Source: Gracilaria vermiculophylla
Taxonomy: Eukaryota; Rhodophyta; Florideophyceae; Gracilariales; Gracilariaceae
Direction: 5' to 3'
NCBI GenBank assembly: GCA_019155205.2
Contig: JAHNZQ020000308.1
Location: forward strand, 1,620,621 to 1,684,620
Length of the DNA: 64,000 nt
Both the position numbers and the translations under genes were made by a program. This document shows, one piece after another, positions 1 through 9,106 of the stretch (position 1 is its first letter; every line of letters begins with the position of its first letter). The notes below the pieces were generated by a model. That model searched no databases. It was not told the origin of the DNA and saw nothing but the letters and a program-made list of their open reading frames with translations.

Positions 1-369
1 CTATTTCCATTGGACACGCTGACAGCCAATTAAAATGATACAAGTGTGCAGCGCCAGTGCAAGGGGCGATCCGAAGCCTCGCATTGCGGCTCCCCGTGAC
101 GACGGCGAGTGTAGCCAACCGAACGATGTCCAGAACAGTCACCCAGCAAAAGAATCATTGCCGCCCTACCGTGGAGACCAGTTTGGATGCAAACCGCTGT
201 AACATGATTGCGCAAAATGGTTCCCGGGTTCACGTGTCGGAGCCAGATAAGCGGCAAGTTTTGGATGATTGTCAACGGCAGTCGACACAACTTCGTGCTC
301 GTGCTCCTTTCGAACAGCTCCCTAGCTTGTGTTACTCATAGCCGAATTCATTTGTCGTTGGTCAAATGA
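1..369. other. Left window edge, no recognisable gene
   Basis: Two overlapping open frames of under 100 codons lie on opposite strands here. Neither shows a motif I recognise, and overlap on both strands is typical of chance frames. The stretch probably is the 3' flank of the membrane-protein gene that ends at 370 on the minus strand. Confidence 0.4.
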
Positions 370-1194
370 TCACGTCGAAGGAACGCATTTAAGGTATAAC
401 ACATTGAGTCTCAGATTCAGGAGAAATATCACGGCAAACAATGCAGCAGGTTTCATACTCTCGGCAAAACCTTTTGAGTACATGAAAACAATCATAGACA
501 TTAACGCAGTTGTCATGCAAAGCGAAAAGTTCAGGATCACCGGGGCAAACAAAAAACCAGCTCGATGCCTTTTGAGAACTAAAACGGCCGAAAGCAAGAA
601 AAATGGTAACACAACCCCAAGATCCAACACATGCACCATATTGGAAGGCAGTCCAGTTTCCTTTATGCTCTCGGGGACTGTACCATCCAACAAGTGTGGT
701 ATAATCTCTGCGAGCCACATTGCGGAAAATAGACAAGCCATAAAAACAAAAAGAGCTGCTAATGACAACCTTAGAGCTGAATAACTTGAGGATCTAGTCA
801 ACGCCAAGCGCAGAGCCTCAGTGTCAACGTTTATCAAGAGTCCAACCATTGAATACAGAGATAGTCCGAGTGCCGCGGTGTACATCAAGAACAGGGTATT
901 GAAGTGGACGGTAACAGCATACATTGCATACGAATAAACCAAGTAGAGTAATATCCCCAGATGCACCAAAGGGGCTCGCATAGATCCCTTCCACGCGTAC
1001 CACCAACTTACGAGAAAAAATGGAAAGATGAGTGTCAGATTAGCAACGTCCTGTCCAATTCCTTGAGCAGCGTAGATCGGAGTTTCTAAGCGATAAGTTT
1101 CAGGCCGGAACACGCCACTGGACGATGTGTAGAAGACGAGAACACTCAACGGCAATCCCAAACGCAGCCATGGTTTTAATTCTTCGTATGCCAT
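370..1194 (-). CDS. Conserved multi-pass membrane protein of unknown function
   Basis: This is an intronless 274-residue reading frame starting at ATG 1194. It has seven or eight hydrophobic stretches (about residues 12-29, 48-68, 72-92, 98-120, 140-165, 187-207, 212-236 and 246-266) joined by short loops, with no large soluble domain. The segment around residues 36-48 (RLETPIYAAQGIGQD) and the aromatic third helix look like a family of uncharacterised bacterial membrane proteins I remember, in which a similar 'TP..AQ..GQD' loop follows the first helix. That suggests a bacterial-type protein, perhaps acquired by transfer, but this is inference from memory. No transport or enzyme motif is visible and I assign no function. 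There is no obvious organelle-targeting extension. No neighbour on the left is recognisable, and a 1.5-kb gap separates it from the GNAT gene. Confidence 0.75.
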   Translation of the reverse strand: MAYEELKPWLRLGLPLSVLVFYTSSSGVFRPETYRLETPIYAAQGIGQDVANLTLIFPFFLVSWWYAWKGSMRAPLVHLGILLYLVYSYAMYAVTVHFNTLFLMYTAALGLSLYSMVGLLINVDTEALRLALTRSSSYSALRLSLAALFVFMACLFSAMWLAEIIPHLLDGTVPESIKETGLPSNMVHVLDLGVVLPFFLLSAVLVLKRHRAGFLFAPVILNFSLCMTTALMSMIVFMYSKGFAESMKPAALFAVIFLLNLRLNVLYLKCVPST

Positions 1195-2685
1195 TCTGCT
1201 CGCTTTTGGTGTTTGTTCAACACACGGAAAGAAAATAAGTTGAAAACGGTTTGTAAACCCAAGGAGCTCTGATGTACCTTTGAGGGGAGCCCTTCGCGAA
1301 CGGTTTTTCGTTGCGGATGATCTCAGTGACAGAAGTTCTCCTGCTTCATCAAAGCGACACCATCAACATTTGCTCTTCTGCTTATTTTCGCAGTGGGTCG
1401 CTGAAGGTTGAAAAAGTACACGTTTGGAGAAACAATTCAACTCGCTTCATTTGCGCTTGCCATAACTGAAAGGGTTCTGGAATATTGAACGAGCTAGAAA
1501 TGCACGAGAGGCGTGTATACAAGAGGTTATCTGAGTGCTACATCGAGACGGCAGAAGAATGAAAAGTATGTATCTCGATTAACTTCCAATCAGACGTACC
1601 AGAATATTATGGTATTCGAGAAAAGTTCGACTTTTTTCCGTGCGGTTTTAACTCAAAAAATAATCTTCTCCCGCCACAAATCATGAAGCAAAATACTTAA
1701 TTATAACGTACCTTATGGTGTGATTTTGTCAGATGAAGTGTCATTTCGGCTGTGGGCGAAAAAGTTGCGTTTGTGATTTATAACCAAACAAGCTAATCCG
1801 AGGGAAATATCGCTGCAGCAAGGAAGCTGTCGTATGCTTCTTCTGAAACTAATGCGAGAAATGAGCAGCAATTGACGAAATCTCTTGTACGAACTGTTAA
1901 ATTTGAAGGTTTTTATGAAGAGTTTATTTAGTTCCAAAGTGTTTCCCAAAATCGCTTATCGAATAGCACACTATGAAGCCTTCTCTTTTTTTATAGCTAG
2001 TTTATGGTTTTATTCTTTGATAGACGGTCTGTGTTATGCGCGCACAAAGCTTTGAAGGATCCGATTTGCTACAGCAACATTATTGTTAAAGAAAGTTAAA
2101 AACTTCACAGAGTACTCCACATGCTTTATTTGCATTCTGTGCTTCTTATACCAATGAAGCTCGAAGGGAACTTCATTCAACAGAGAGCTCTGACCGTAAA
2201 AATCTATTCAAATCCGCCTTTGATTTCTGCTATGAAAACCCGGAGAGGAATGATGATACTGTTCATTCACCGAAAAAGAAAAGAAATTTTTGGATGTTTC
2301 GAACCGAATGTTACCTTTTCATTCTACCACTCTGATTCAAGTTAACTGATCCTTGTGGCTAACATATGGCTCGTGGGATAAGGCCGCTCCGTTCTTGCCT
2401 TGTGGCATCAACACAATTGGAGAGACTGCGATAGGTGATGCCACACCGTGATGCGTCATGCACAGGTTTTCTATGATGTGAACGGCAAATCTTGTCCAAA
2501 AGCAGATGTTGAGTTGAAACACGAACTCCACGTATTACAAAATGCAAAAACTGCAAGTCACTATGTTTAGCCACCTTCGTTCAATTTTTCTTGTGTTCTC
2601 CCACATGAGCCCTGCATCTCCCGCGGTCGTCGATTTCATTGACAAGTCCCAGTTCCAGTTCCAATTTCTGTACCGTGAAACTGCC
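1195..2685. other. Intergenic, AT-rich
   Basis: This stretch holds only short open frames (74-78 codons) with low-complexity, AT-driven composition and no recognisable motif. The last 150 bases include an in-frame upstream ATG at 2542 that could extend the GNAT gene by 48 codons. I see no RNA gene or repeat. Confidence 0.5.
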
Positions 2686-3543
2686 ATGGGCTTCAACGGA
2701 GCAGCTTTCAGTCAACCCATCGGGGCCTTGTTTCCTAAAAAACAATCTAGCGCCTTAAAATGTCGCACAAGAGCTACAGCCAGCGGAACTTCGAACACCT
2801 CAACGGACGGAACTGGCGTTAACTTGAACAAATACAAGAGTCAGCGTTCTATAATTTCGGCGGACAGGCGGGAACTCGGCGCAAAGGAAGTAAATTCCCT
2901 CATGGTCAAGGCAGGGAAGCAAGTATGTTCACGTCCAGCGATCGGAAGCGCGCCGGTGCACAAGAGGTCAAAAGCAGCTGACAACGAAACAAGCCTGACC
3001 TCTCAATCGAAAATCATTGTATAATGTAACACTTTACAGTCGCGGGATATAGACAAATGGCAAAAAGCACTAGACGGCAGCTTTGTGGTCGTCTATGCCC
3101 GTCTTATTGCTAATAGAAAACTGGTTGCCTTCGCGAGAGCTACTTCCGACCATGCGCTTAACGGGACAGTGTGGGATGTGGTAACAGACCCGGACCTCCC
3201 AGACGAGGTATGATTTTCCCCATCTGTCGCGAGACGCGTAGGGTTTCGACCTTGAGCCCGGGCGACATCGAAGTGTTTTGTGGGCGCAGCTCTTCTAACT
3301 GATTTTTTCCTCGTCCCTGCCAAACGTTTTCAATGAATTTGTCATTCATACTAGGAACTGATGAAACGAAACATCGTCAAATATATTTTGAAGGAACTGC
3401 GGCGAACGGTCCCAGGCTGTAGCATTGCTTTGTTTTCCACCAAGGACGACAAGAAGTTTTTCGAAGACCTTGACTTTGTCGCTGATCCCGATGGAATCAA
3501 AGGAATGGCTTTGTTTGACCCCATGAAACCAAAGCACTTATGA
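2686..3543 (+). CDS. Plastid GNAT-family acetyltransferase-like protein (three exons)
   Basis: I assemble this gene from three exons: 2686-2922, 3040-3207 and 3355-3543, with phase-0 introns of 117 and 147 bp (GTATGT...ACAG and GTATGA...CTAG). The product is 197 residues. The first ~40 residues (MGFNGAAFSQP... rich in S, T, K) look like a plastid transit peptide. The rest follows the plant NSI/Ycf52 type of GCN5-related N-acetyltransferase: KLVAFARATSDHALNGTVWD is the characteristic beta4 segment, and FFEDLDFVADPDGIKGMALF is the C-terminal motif B region. These enzymes use acetyl-CoA to acetylate lysines or amines in the chloroplast. The odd point is the CoA pyrophosphate loop: where the family has QGxGxGR, this model reads PDEELMK at the second splice junction, so binding of acetyl-CoA may be altered or the junction mis-modelled. 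An in-frame ATG at 2542 would add 48 residues; I prefer 2686 because the peptide after it looks like a transit peptide. Confidence 0.75.
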
Positions 3544-3635
3544 TTCCGTTTGTCATCGGAAAGTTTACAGCACAGTCACCAATAAATGGAAAACACGGCA
3601 AGGGAGTGATGATAACGCTGTTAATTGTACAAACT

Positions 3636-4625
3636 TTAGTGCTCATCGGCAGTGTTAGATGGCGATCGCTTTTGCGTATTGATGCGATGCTTTTGCCAAC
3701 TATTCGACGATCTGGGCTTCTTAGCAAATGCACTCGATGCCCAGTCGCCGCGAGACAGGTCATCAAGCCATGCGGTGTCGTCAGTTGGTGAAAGTTGCCG
3801 CTTTTGTCTCTTTGTTCGACGTCGGTTTTGCCGCGAATCGTTGACATTTCTAGGAAGGATGCGACGGACGGCTGCATTCTTCTGGTACAGGAGTCTGGTG
3901 AGGAGGCGCAGGTACGCTTGGCGCTGCTTCATGGTTCCACCACCGCTCTCCTGCCAGGCGGAGTCGCGTCCTACTAAGTTGGCCATGCAAAACAGAAAGC
4001 CACCGTAACTAGACAAGACGGCGTTGACATCGACAGAATTGTTGTTGATGGATCTTCTCTCGGTGATTATGTTGAGCACGTAAAATGGAGCGTATGTACC
4101 CAAGATGGGGCGATCCAGAGCTACTACATGATGACGCGGAACGAACGCGTCGGTTCCAAGCACCTTGACGCCGGCGCCAAAGCGTTTAAAGTTGACGAAG
4201 CGGCCGTGTAGGATTGCAGACTGCGAGGACGCGGCTGTGAGTAACATTTGTTTTCTCTCGGCGGTGAGGGCGCGAAGTTGAGAACGGCGATCATAATCTA
4301 GTACGGGCTCGTTGAAGTCGTCCTCGAGGGCCATAAGAGGCATGGAGACCGGATCTCCAACAGCCGAAGAGCCAGGGATCTCCTGGGAAGTGAAGGGTGC
4401 CTCGGACTTGAGGCCAAAGTCAACAATATAGAAACGGGAGGTTGAAGATCGGGGCTGACTGGCGCCGACGACGTGGCCGTGAAGAACATCGCCGGCCTGG
4501 ATGGGCGCGCTGTGTATGCTGTTACGGTACAAATCAGCAAAGGTAGACAAGGAGCGCACTCCAGGCTTAGCGAGGCCGGGGCGCCCGAGATGCAGCAGGC
4601 CGCGAAAATGCACGAGGCGCGACAT
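3636..4625 (-). CDS. S1-domain-like protein, probable mitochondrial ribosomal protein
   Basis: This intronless 329-residue protein starts at ATG 4625. The N-terminus (MSRLVHFRGLLHLGRPGLAK) is arginine-rich and lacks acidic residues, as in mitochondrial presequences. Residues ~43-75 (GDVLHGHVVG, then FYIVDFGLKSEAPF) resemble the first beta strands of the S1 OB fold as seen in mitochondrial bS1m/MRPS28-type proteins, where a 'VDFG.K' strand is diagnostic. A second similar stretch (ILHGRFVNFKRFGAGVKVLG, about residues 138-157) may be another OB-like unit. The C-terminal third is basic and low in complexity (QNRRRTKRQKRQ), fitting RNA binding. The assignment to the mitoribosome is inferred; an organellar S1 protein is the closest alternative. 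It converges on the GNAT gene with 92 bp between stops and is divergent from the RGG gene. Confidence 0.55.
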   Translation of the reverse strand: MSRLVHFRGLLHLGRPGLAKPGVRSLSTFADLYRNSIHSAPIQAGDVLHGHVVGASQPRSSTSRFYIVDFGLKSEAPFTSQEIPGSSAVGDPVSMPLMALEDDFNEPVLDYDRRSQLRALTAERKQMLLTAASSQSAILHGRFVNFKRFGAGVKVLGTDAFVPRHHVVALDRPILGTYAPFYVLNIITERRSINNNSVDVNAVLSSYGGFLFCMANLVGRDSAWQESGGGTMKQRQAYLRLLTRLLYQKNAAVRRILPRNVNDSRQNRRRTKRQKRQLSPTDDTAWLDDLSRGDWASSAFAKKPRSSNSWQKHRINTQKRSPSNTADEH

Positions 4626-5147
4626 TAGACCGCAGAGGTTGACAGTCGACGCGAGAAACGAAGCCTAAAAGCTATTCTATGGTGGGCTCGCCGTTGACTC
4701 ACAAAACTGGCCGTTGCCAGCGACTTTTTGATGCAAGGCAGCAAGTGGGCAAACTGCAGGAACAAACAGCCGCCCGATCATAGTGGGCTGTGCCGGCGCA
4801 GCCACGTTTACAGCGCGTTTTGCAGCGCCGCAGCCCACGCGCGGCGGCCCGACAGACGCCGTGCATAAGCATGCCGCGCCTTGCGCTTGATTTGCGTGCA
4901 TGATAGATGTATCCGTGCGTGCAGACGGGGGCGCCTGCACTCCGTTCACCAAGTTCCGGGGCCTTTCACCAGAACGCCCATCTCGCGCTGGCGGGTACGC
5001 ACGGCCCGCGCGCCTTGTTCAGCCGCCTGTTGAGCATCCCCCGAGCCTTGCTCGCGTGACCTTTGTCGTCCCACCTCCTGTATACCGCTCGGCCTTTTTG
5101 TCCGCACCACCCATCCCCTTCCTCATCCCGTGTAACTTTATCTTCTC
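4626..5147. other. Divergent promoter region between S1-like and RGG genes
   Basis: About 520 bp separates the two start codons. It is GC-rich compared with other intergenic DNA and becomes pyrimidine-rich just before the plus-strand ATG at 5148. I see no clear TATA box. Open frames that run through it read into the RGG gene out of frame. Confidence 0.5.
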
Positions 5148-6371
5148 ATGTCCAACTACCGCCGCGACCCTTACGCCCCACAGGGCGACCCTTACGCGCG
5201 CTCGTCGTCGCGTCAGGACCCCTATGCTTCCTACCCGTCATATCCCCAAAAACGAGACCGCGAATATGATTATGATCGCGACAACAAACGTCCGAGGTAC
5301 CCCGAGCATCAACAGTCTCGCACCCAAAATGACCCATACAGCCGCCAGCCGGAATCTTCCTACAACGATCCGTATCGCTCCAGAGGTCGAGACGATTACT
5401 CCCGTCAAGACTATCGAGCTCAGTCATCATACGGATATGACTCCCGTCGTCAGACCGATGAACGTCACCAGGACCCGTACGGAAGGCGTGAGGACACCTA
5501 CGGTCGGAGTGCCCCCTCCACCTATCAGGATCGTCGTAACGGAGGAAACCAGTATGAATCTCGCTCAGGCTACGACTACTCTCGTGCAGACTATGGCCGC
5601 CGTCAGGACGATCGCTATGGAAACCGCTCACATGATGACCGTCATGCATCTGGACCTGGATACGATCGCCAGAGTTACGGTGACCGCCAGTATGATCGCC
5701 GCCAGAGTGGGGCTTATGGTTATGGGTCGAACAACCGTGACAACGGAGGTTCTTATGGTAGAGGCTATGGTGGTGGGGGTGGTTATGACAATGGCGGTGG
5801 TGGCTATGGCCACGGTCGTGGCAGAGGTGGTCGTGGTCGTGGCCGCGGAGGACGCGGCCGCCGTGGAGGCCGAGGAGGCGGTCGTGGAGGAGGTCGCGGC
5901 GCCGAAAAGGAGAAGCCCAAGCAGTACATTCCAAACTTTGTCGAGGATCTTGAAATGGCTATGGCAGAGCGTAACTTCAGAAAGCCGGATCACGACGGAC
6001 GCTTGGACGGACCAGACTTTCAAATTCCTGATAATCCGGAGTCTGTGTTCGCGCCGCCTACAGAGGATGCCCCAGCAGACCCCTCCGTCTCTGTACTTGA
6101 GAAAGATCCTGATGAAGAGTCCTGCTCTATTATGATTAGCGGTTTTCCGCACGATGGTCCCATAGAGAAACTCGTAGACTATTTCAAGTCGATGGCGAGT
6201 CTTCGCAAGGATCCGGAGAAAGTCGATGATACCACCATCAAACTTGCCTTCAATCAGAAGAAAGATGTTCCTTTTGTCATCAAGTGGTTCAAAGATCCCG
6301 AGAACGCTCACGTCTACTCCAGCAAAGTCCAGATTCATGCTGTCAACCCGGAAGTGATGCAAGCTAGTTAG
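5148..6371 (+). CDS. RGG/RG-rich low-complexity RNA-binding protein
   Basis: The 407-residue protein starts at ATG 5148. Residues 1-190 are dominated by Y, D, R, S, Q and G with repeated DPYA/DPYS/DPYG and YDR units. Residues ~190-255 form a glycine-arginine block (GGRGRGRGGRGRRGGRG), the RGG box of fibrillarin- and FUS-like proteins, normally a target of arginine methylation. After a short acidic linker, residues ~325-400 (SCSIMISGFPHDGPIEKLV...FVIKWFKDPENAHVYSSK) read like a compact alpha/beta module that could be a divergent RRM-type or La-like fold. Known members of such architectures bind RNA and form condensates; nuclear or granule location is inferred. I do not recognise a specific orthologue. 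The tyrosine spacing and RGG box together make it a good candidate for phase separation. Confidence 0.75.
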   Translation: MSNYRRDPYAPQGDPYARSSSRQDPYASYPSYPQKRDREYDYDRDNKRPRYPEHQQSRTQNDPYSRQPESSYNDPYRSRGRDDYSRQDYRAQSSYGYDSRRQTDERHQDPYGRREDTYGRSAPSTYQDRRNGGNQYESRSGYDYSRADYGRRQDDRYGNRSHDDRHASGPGYDRQSYGDRQYDRRQSGAYGYGSNNRDNGGSYGRGYGGGGGYDNGGGGYGHGRGRGGRGRGRGGRGRRGGRGGGRGGGRGAEKEKPKQYIPNFVEDLEMAMAERNFRKPDHDGRLDGPDFQIPDNPESVFAPPTEDAPADPSVSVLEKDPDEESCSIMISGFPHDGPIEKLVDYFKSMASLRKDPEKVDDTTIKLAFNQKKDVPFVIKWFKDPENAHVYSSKVQIHAVNPEVMQAS

Positions 6372-7751
6372 TTCTCTGAAGTGTTCTATCTTTTCATTGT
6401 GGTTCATGATTTCCTCGCTCACAGCTTGATACGGAGCTCATCTATAGTTGGCAAAGCACGCGTTGTGCATACATTGTGTCATATATCAGAAAGACTCTGC
6501 TCCTGAAACTGGGCAAGGATCGTTCGCGTGTAAAACGTCTGCGTGTTTTAAATCTTGTTACATTCACTTATGTATCGATTGCGTATTGTACTATTACGCA
6601 CTATTCAAAATATTCGATACTGGAGCAAAACGACATTCCTACAGAATGTTGGTATGTCTATGACAACATAGTTCTTTTACAGTTTCATATGCACTCATCT
6701 TTGAGAACAATGAGAATTACCAGTTATATGTCGAAACGCTGATGCTTCGCTCATACCTTTACCAAAGTAGTAACGAAACCGGTTGCACACTCGAGTTTGC
6801 TCATGGTTTCATGTCTTTGAGAAATGGAGTATTCGAGCTAAGTATATGTAACGATTGCTTCGAGATTTGATGCGCATCGGTGATGACTGTACTTTTTTAA
6901 ACCACGGTAACATTAAATGAAAGCTGAGATAAGCATCTGTAGCTTTCGCGAATAAAAAATCGATACCGGTTTTTCAACAAGTGCTTCACAATAATTGCAC
7001 GTTCAGAGTAAGCAAGGGGTTCGAGGAGGTCCGGCACCGAAGATGTATCAGTGGATCACTCCTAAAAACACAAATCGCAAAATGCGTGTACTCAAATTGA
7101 TAGCATTTGCACCAAAAGAGTGTGCGCAAACCGCTCCAAGTGGTTATGCCACTCACTCGTCAGACAGATTGCTCAAATGTAGCAAAAATCAAATTTTGGC
7201 GCGCAATAGGAGAAAGCGCGCTTCTCGCACACAGTTGTGTGCGAGAGTTGCCGAATTGGTACGGACTTTTCGTGCCCATTTCAGTCGTATCAAATCTGTC
7301 AATACGTATTTTGATATTTGAGTGCTGGTACAAATTTGTATTTTTCGGAGCGACCCAGTGATTACCTACAAAACAAAGATACTTGAGTTTCAAGATTGAA
7401 ACTATGGCAGTCAACTAATACATGTTGTGAAGGTGCTCACATAGAGTAAGCAGTTTTCATACTCTATTCTTCACAATCAGCACGTTTTAAATTTCGAGAA
7501 TATTGAACAGTGGCGCTCTCATATCGATAAACGCTTTTTGCCATGGAAACAAATTCCTTTTACGGTACCCAACCTCTAGAACGGCCACTTTCGTAAAATG
7601 CCAGTATAGTTCTAGAGTAGTCTACTAGATATTAAGCCAAGTAAATAAACCCAAGAGAGAGGCATGATTTGTAGGGTGGGTGGGTGGGAGAGAGAGAGGC
7701 ATGGCGGAGATCAGTCAGACCGTCGGCGCCTCAGCCTCTCCTTTGTAGACC
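6372..7751. other. Intergenic, AT-rich
   Basis: Only short, overlapping open frames without motifs occur. Around 7656-7702 there is a GGGT/GA-rich simple-sequence patch in which the string GAGAGAGGCATG occurs twice. It borders the transposable element that begins by 7752 and may contain the outer part of that element, since the left boundary of the repeat cannot be seen. Confidence 0.5.
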
Positions 7752-7878
7752 ACCGCCGCCGGCGCGTGAACAGATCAATGATCAATTACACGTACGCGTC
7801 GCGCACGCCACATGCGTGGCCGGCCTCGCTATGCAGTCGAATATGTTTCATATGCATAAACGTGCGTCTACACCCAAC
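7752..7878 (+). repeat. Direct repeat, copy 1
   Basis: These 127 bases are identical to 8980-9106 (constant offset 1228). They include TGATCAATTACACGTACGCG and end in CTACACCCAAC. Beyond the right end the two copies diverge immediately. The left end cannot be set because the other copy starts at the N gap. Confidence 0.9.
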
Positions 7879-7934
7879 GAAACCTCCAACACTTTTGACC
7901 GCGCATCGGTCATCGTCCGCATCTACGGCGGCCG

Positions 7935-8879
7935 CTACTCAGCGGTGGCAGCGGTCACCCTCTGAAAGGGATGACCGAAAACCCAGAACGACGCCGGTGA
8001 CAACACGATTGTACGGTCAAAGTACGTGCTAGCCATTTCCAATCCACTGTTCACACCCCATCCAAAGCGAGCTAAACGGATCTCGAGCGGATATCCTAAC
8101 AGAACTTGTTCCGTATGCGAACCGATCCGCAGAGAATGCGAGGTATACTTACCGCCTTCAGGTGGGCGAATGTTCAAGGCAGTTAAGCATCTGGTCAACG
8201 CCCGCATTGTGGTTTGTTCCGCAAGCGGATTGCGCTCACCGTCCAAACCAAAAAAGCAAGGATGCCGTCCTCTCGCCAGTCGATAACGCCGCCATAGGTC
8301 CAACGGTGAAGGAGCCTCGGACACGCGCTTGTACTTCACCAGTTGGCTTCTGCTTGCAGGCTTTCCTTTCAAGACCGTTAATCGAACTACGATTTCGTCG
8401 TCTGTAAATTCGACGTTCTCCGCGAGTACGGATGTGACTGAGCTGTCTCGCAAGCCGTTCATGCAATAGGCAAACACTACCATTGCACTATCTCGTAGCG
8501 TTGCGACCGATGTGGCTGTCATGCCGAGTCCCCAAATTGCCTGAATCACCGCAGCCGGAATTCCGCACCGAACGTCCGGTTGAGGAAACTCTGTCTCTTC
8601 CCAGCGTTGGTATGCGCGAACAACGTGCGCTATGAATGGAAAGTTTGGGACCGGCGTGCCTGTCAGCGTAAGTTGCATCTGCCGTACTGCACTAAAGTAC
8701 TGCGGTAGAGAAGTGCTACTCACGCTGCGCCTCCCGGCCTCTCGTTCAGCTACCAGCCACCCGACAAACGCAATCATGTGCGCCTCTGTCACCGGAAGCA
8801 CAGTTCGATTTTCGACGGTGCAGAATTCGATCCACGCCCGCCATTGCGAGTTTCGACTGGCGACCGTGCGTCCGCTCCA
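7935..8879 (-). CDS. Tyrosine recombinase, 5' part lost in gap
   Basis: The frame is open from the N gap down to a stop at 7935; the apparent first codon at 8801 is GTG and in-frame coding (SRNSQWRAWIEFC) continues upstream into the gap, so the N-terminus is missing. The upstream part looks like the helical core-binding domain of phage-integrase-type enzymes. The catalytic domain shows the first arginine in MNGLRDSS (near 8450), the HxxR box in TSHSLRIG, a following RFGWG where the histidine/tryptophan position lies, and the nucleophilic tyrosine in TYFDRT close to the C-terminus. Tyrosine recombinases of DIRS-like and Crypton elements integrate circular intermediates. All key residues appear intact, so the copy may be young. 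A cellular integrase is unlikely given the flanking repeats. Confidence 0.85.
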   Translation of the reverse strand, partial: WSGRTVASRNSQWRAWIEFCTVENRTVLPVTEAHMIAFVGWLVAEREAGRRSVSSTSLPQYFSAVRQMQLTLTGTPVPNFPFIAHVVRAYQRWEETEFPQPDVRCGIPAAVIQAIWGLGMTATSVATLRDSAMVVFAYCMNGLRDSSVTSVLAENVEFTDDEIVVRLTVLKGKPASRSQLVKYKRVSEAPSPLDLWRRYRLARGRHPCFFGLDGERNPLAEQTTMRALTRCLTALNIRPPEGGKYTSHSLRIGSHTEQVLLGYPLEIRLARFGWGVNSGLEMASTYFDRTIVLSPASFWVFGHPFQRVTAATAE

Positions 8880-8979
8880 NNNNNNNNNNNNNNNNNNNNN
8901 NNNNNNNNNNNNNNNNNNNNNNNNNNNNNNNNNNNNNNNNNNNNNNNNNNNNNNNNNNNNNNNNNNNNNNNNNNNNNNN
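8880..8979. other. Assembly gap (100 N)
   Basis: Exactly 100 N, the conventional placeholder for a gap of unknown size. It cuts the recombinase frame and abuts the second direct repeat. Confidence 0.99.
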
Positions 8980-9106
8980 ACCGCCGCCGGCGCGTGAACA
9001 GATCAATGATCAATTACACGTACGCGTCGCGCACGCCACATGCGTGGCCGGCCTCGCTATGCAGTCGAATATGTTTCATATGCATAAACGTGCGTCTACA
9101 CCCAAC
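8980..9106 (+). repeat. Direct repeat, copy 2
   Basis: Identical to 7752-7878 over 127 bases. It starts at the first base after the N gap, which is what short-read assemblies do at repeated sequence. After CACCCAAC the flank differs (CAAACTC here, GAAACCT at copy 1). Confidence 0.9.

Larger units (their letters stand above)
7752..9106 (-). mobile_element. Tyrosine-recombinase transposable element with direct repeats, interrupted by an assembly gap
   Basis: A tyrosine-recombinase reading frame on the minus strand is bracketed by two identical 127-bp direct repeats at 7752-7878 and 8980-9106. The second copy begins exactly at the edge of a run of 100 N, so the real repeat may be longer and the internal sequence is incomplete. 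In the element's own orientation the order is repeat, unknown gap, recombinase, 56 bp, repeat. This fits a YR retrotransposon of the DIRS/Ngaro/PAT group, which end in direct or split repeats and would carry reverse transcriptase in the missing part. A Crypton-type DNA transposon, or a contig-join artefact, is also possible. The surrounding 4 kb is gene-free. Confidence 0.6.

Noticed and set aside
5146..5934. His/Arg-rich 262-codon minus-strand frame
   Set aside because: Antisense of the Tyr/Asp/Arg/Gly-rich region of the RGG gene.
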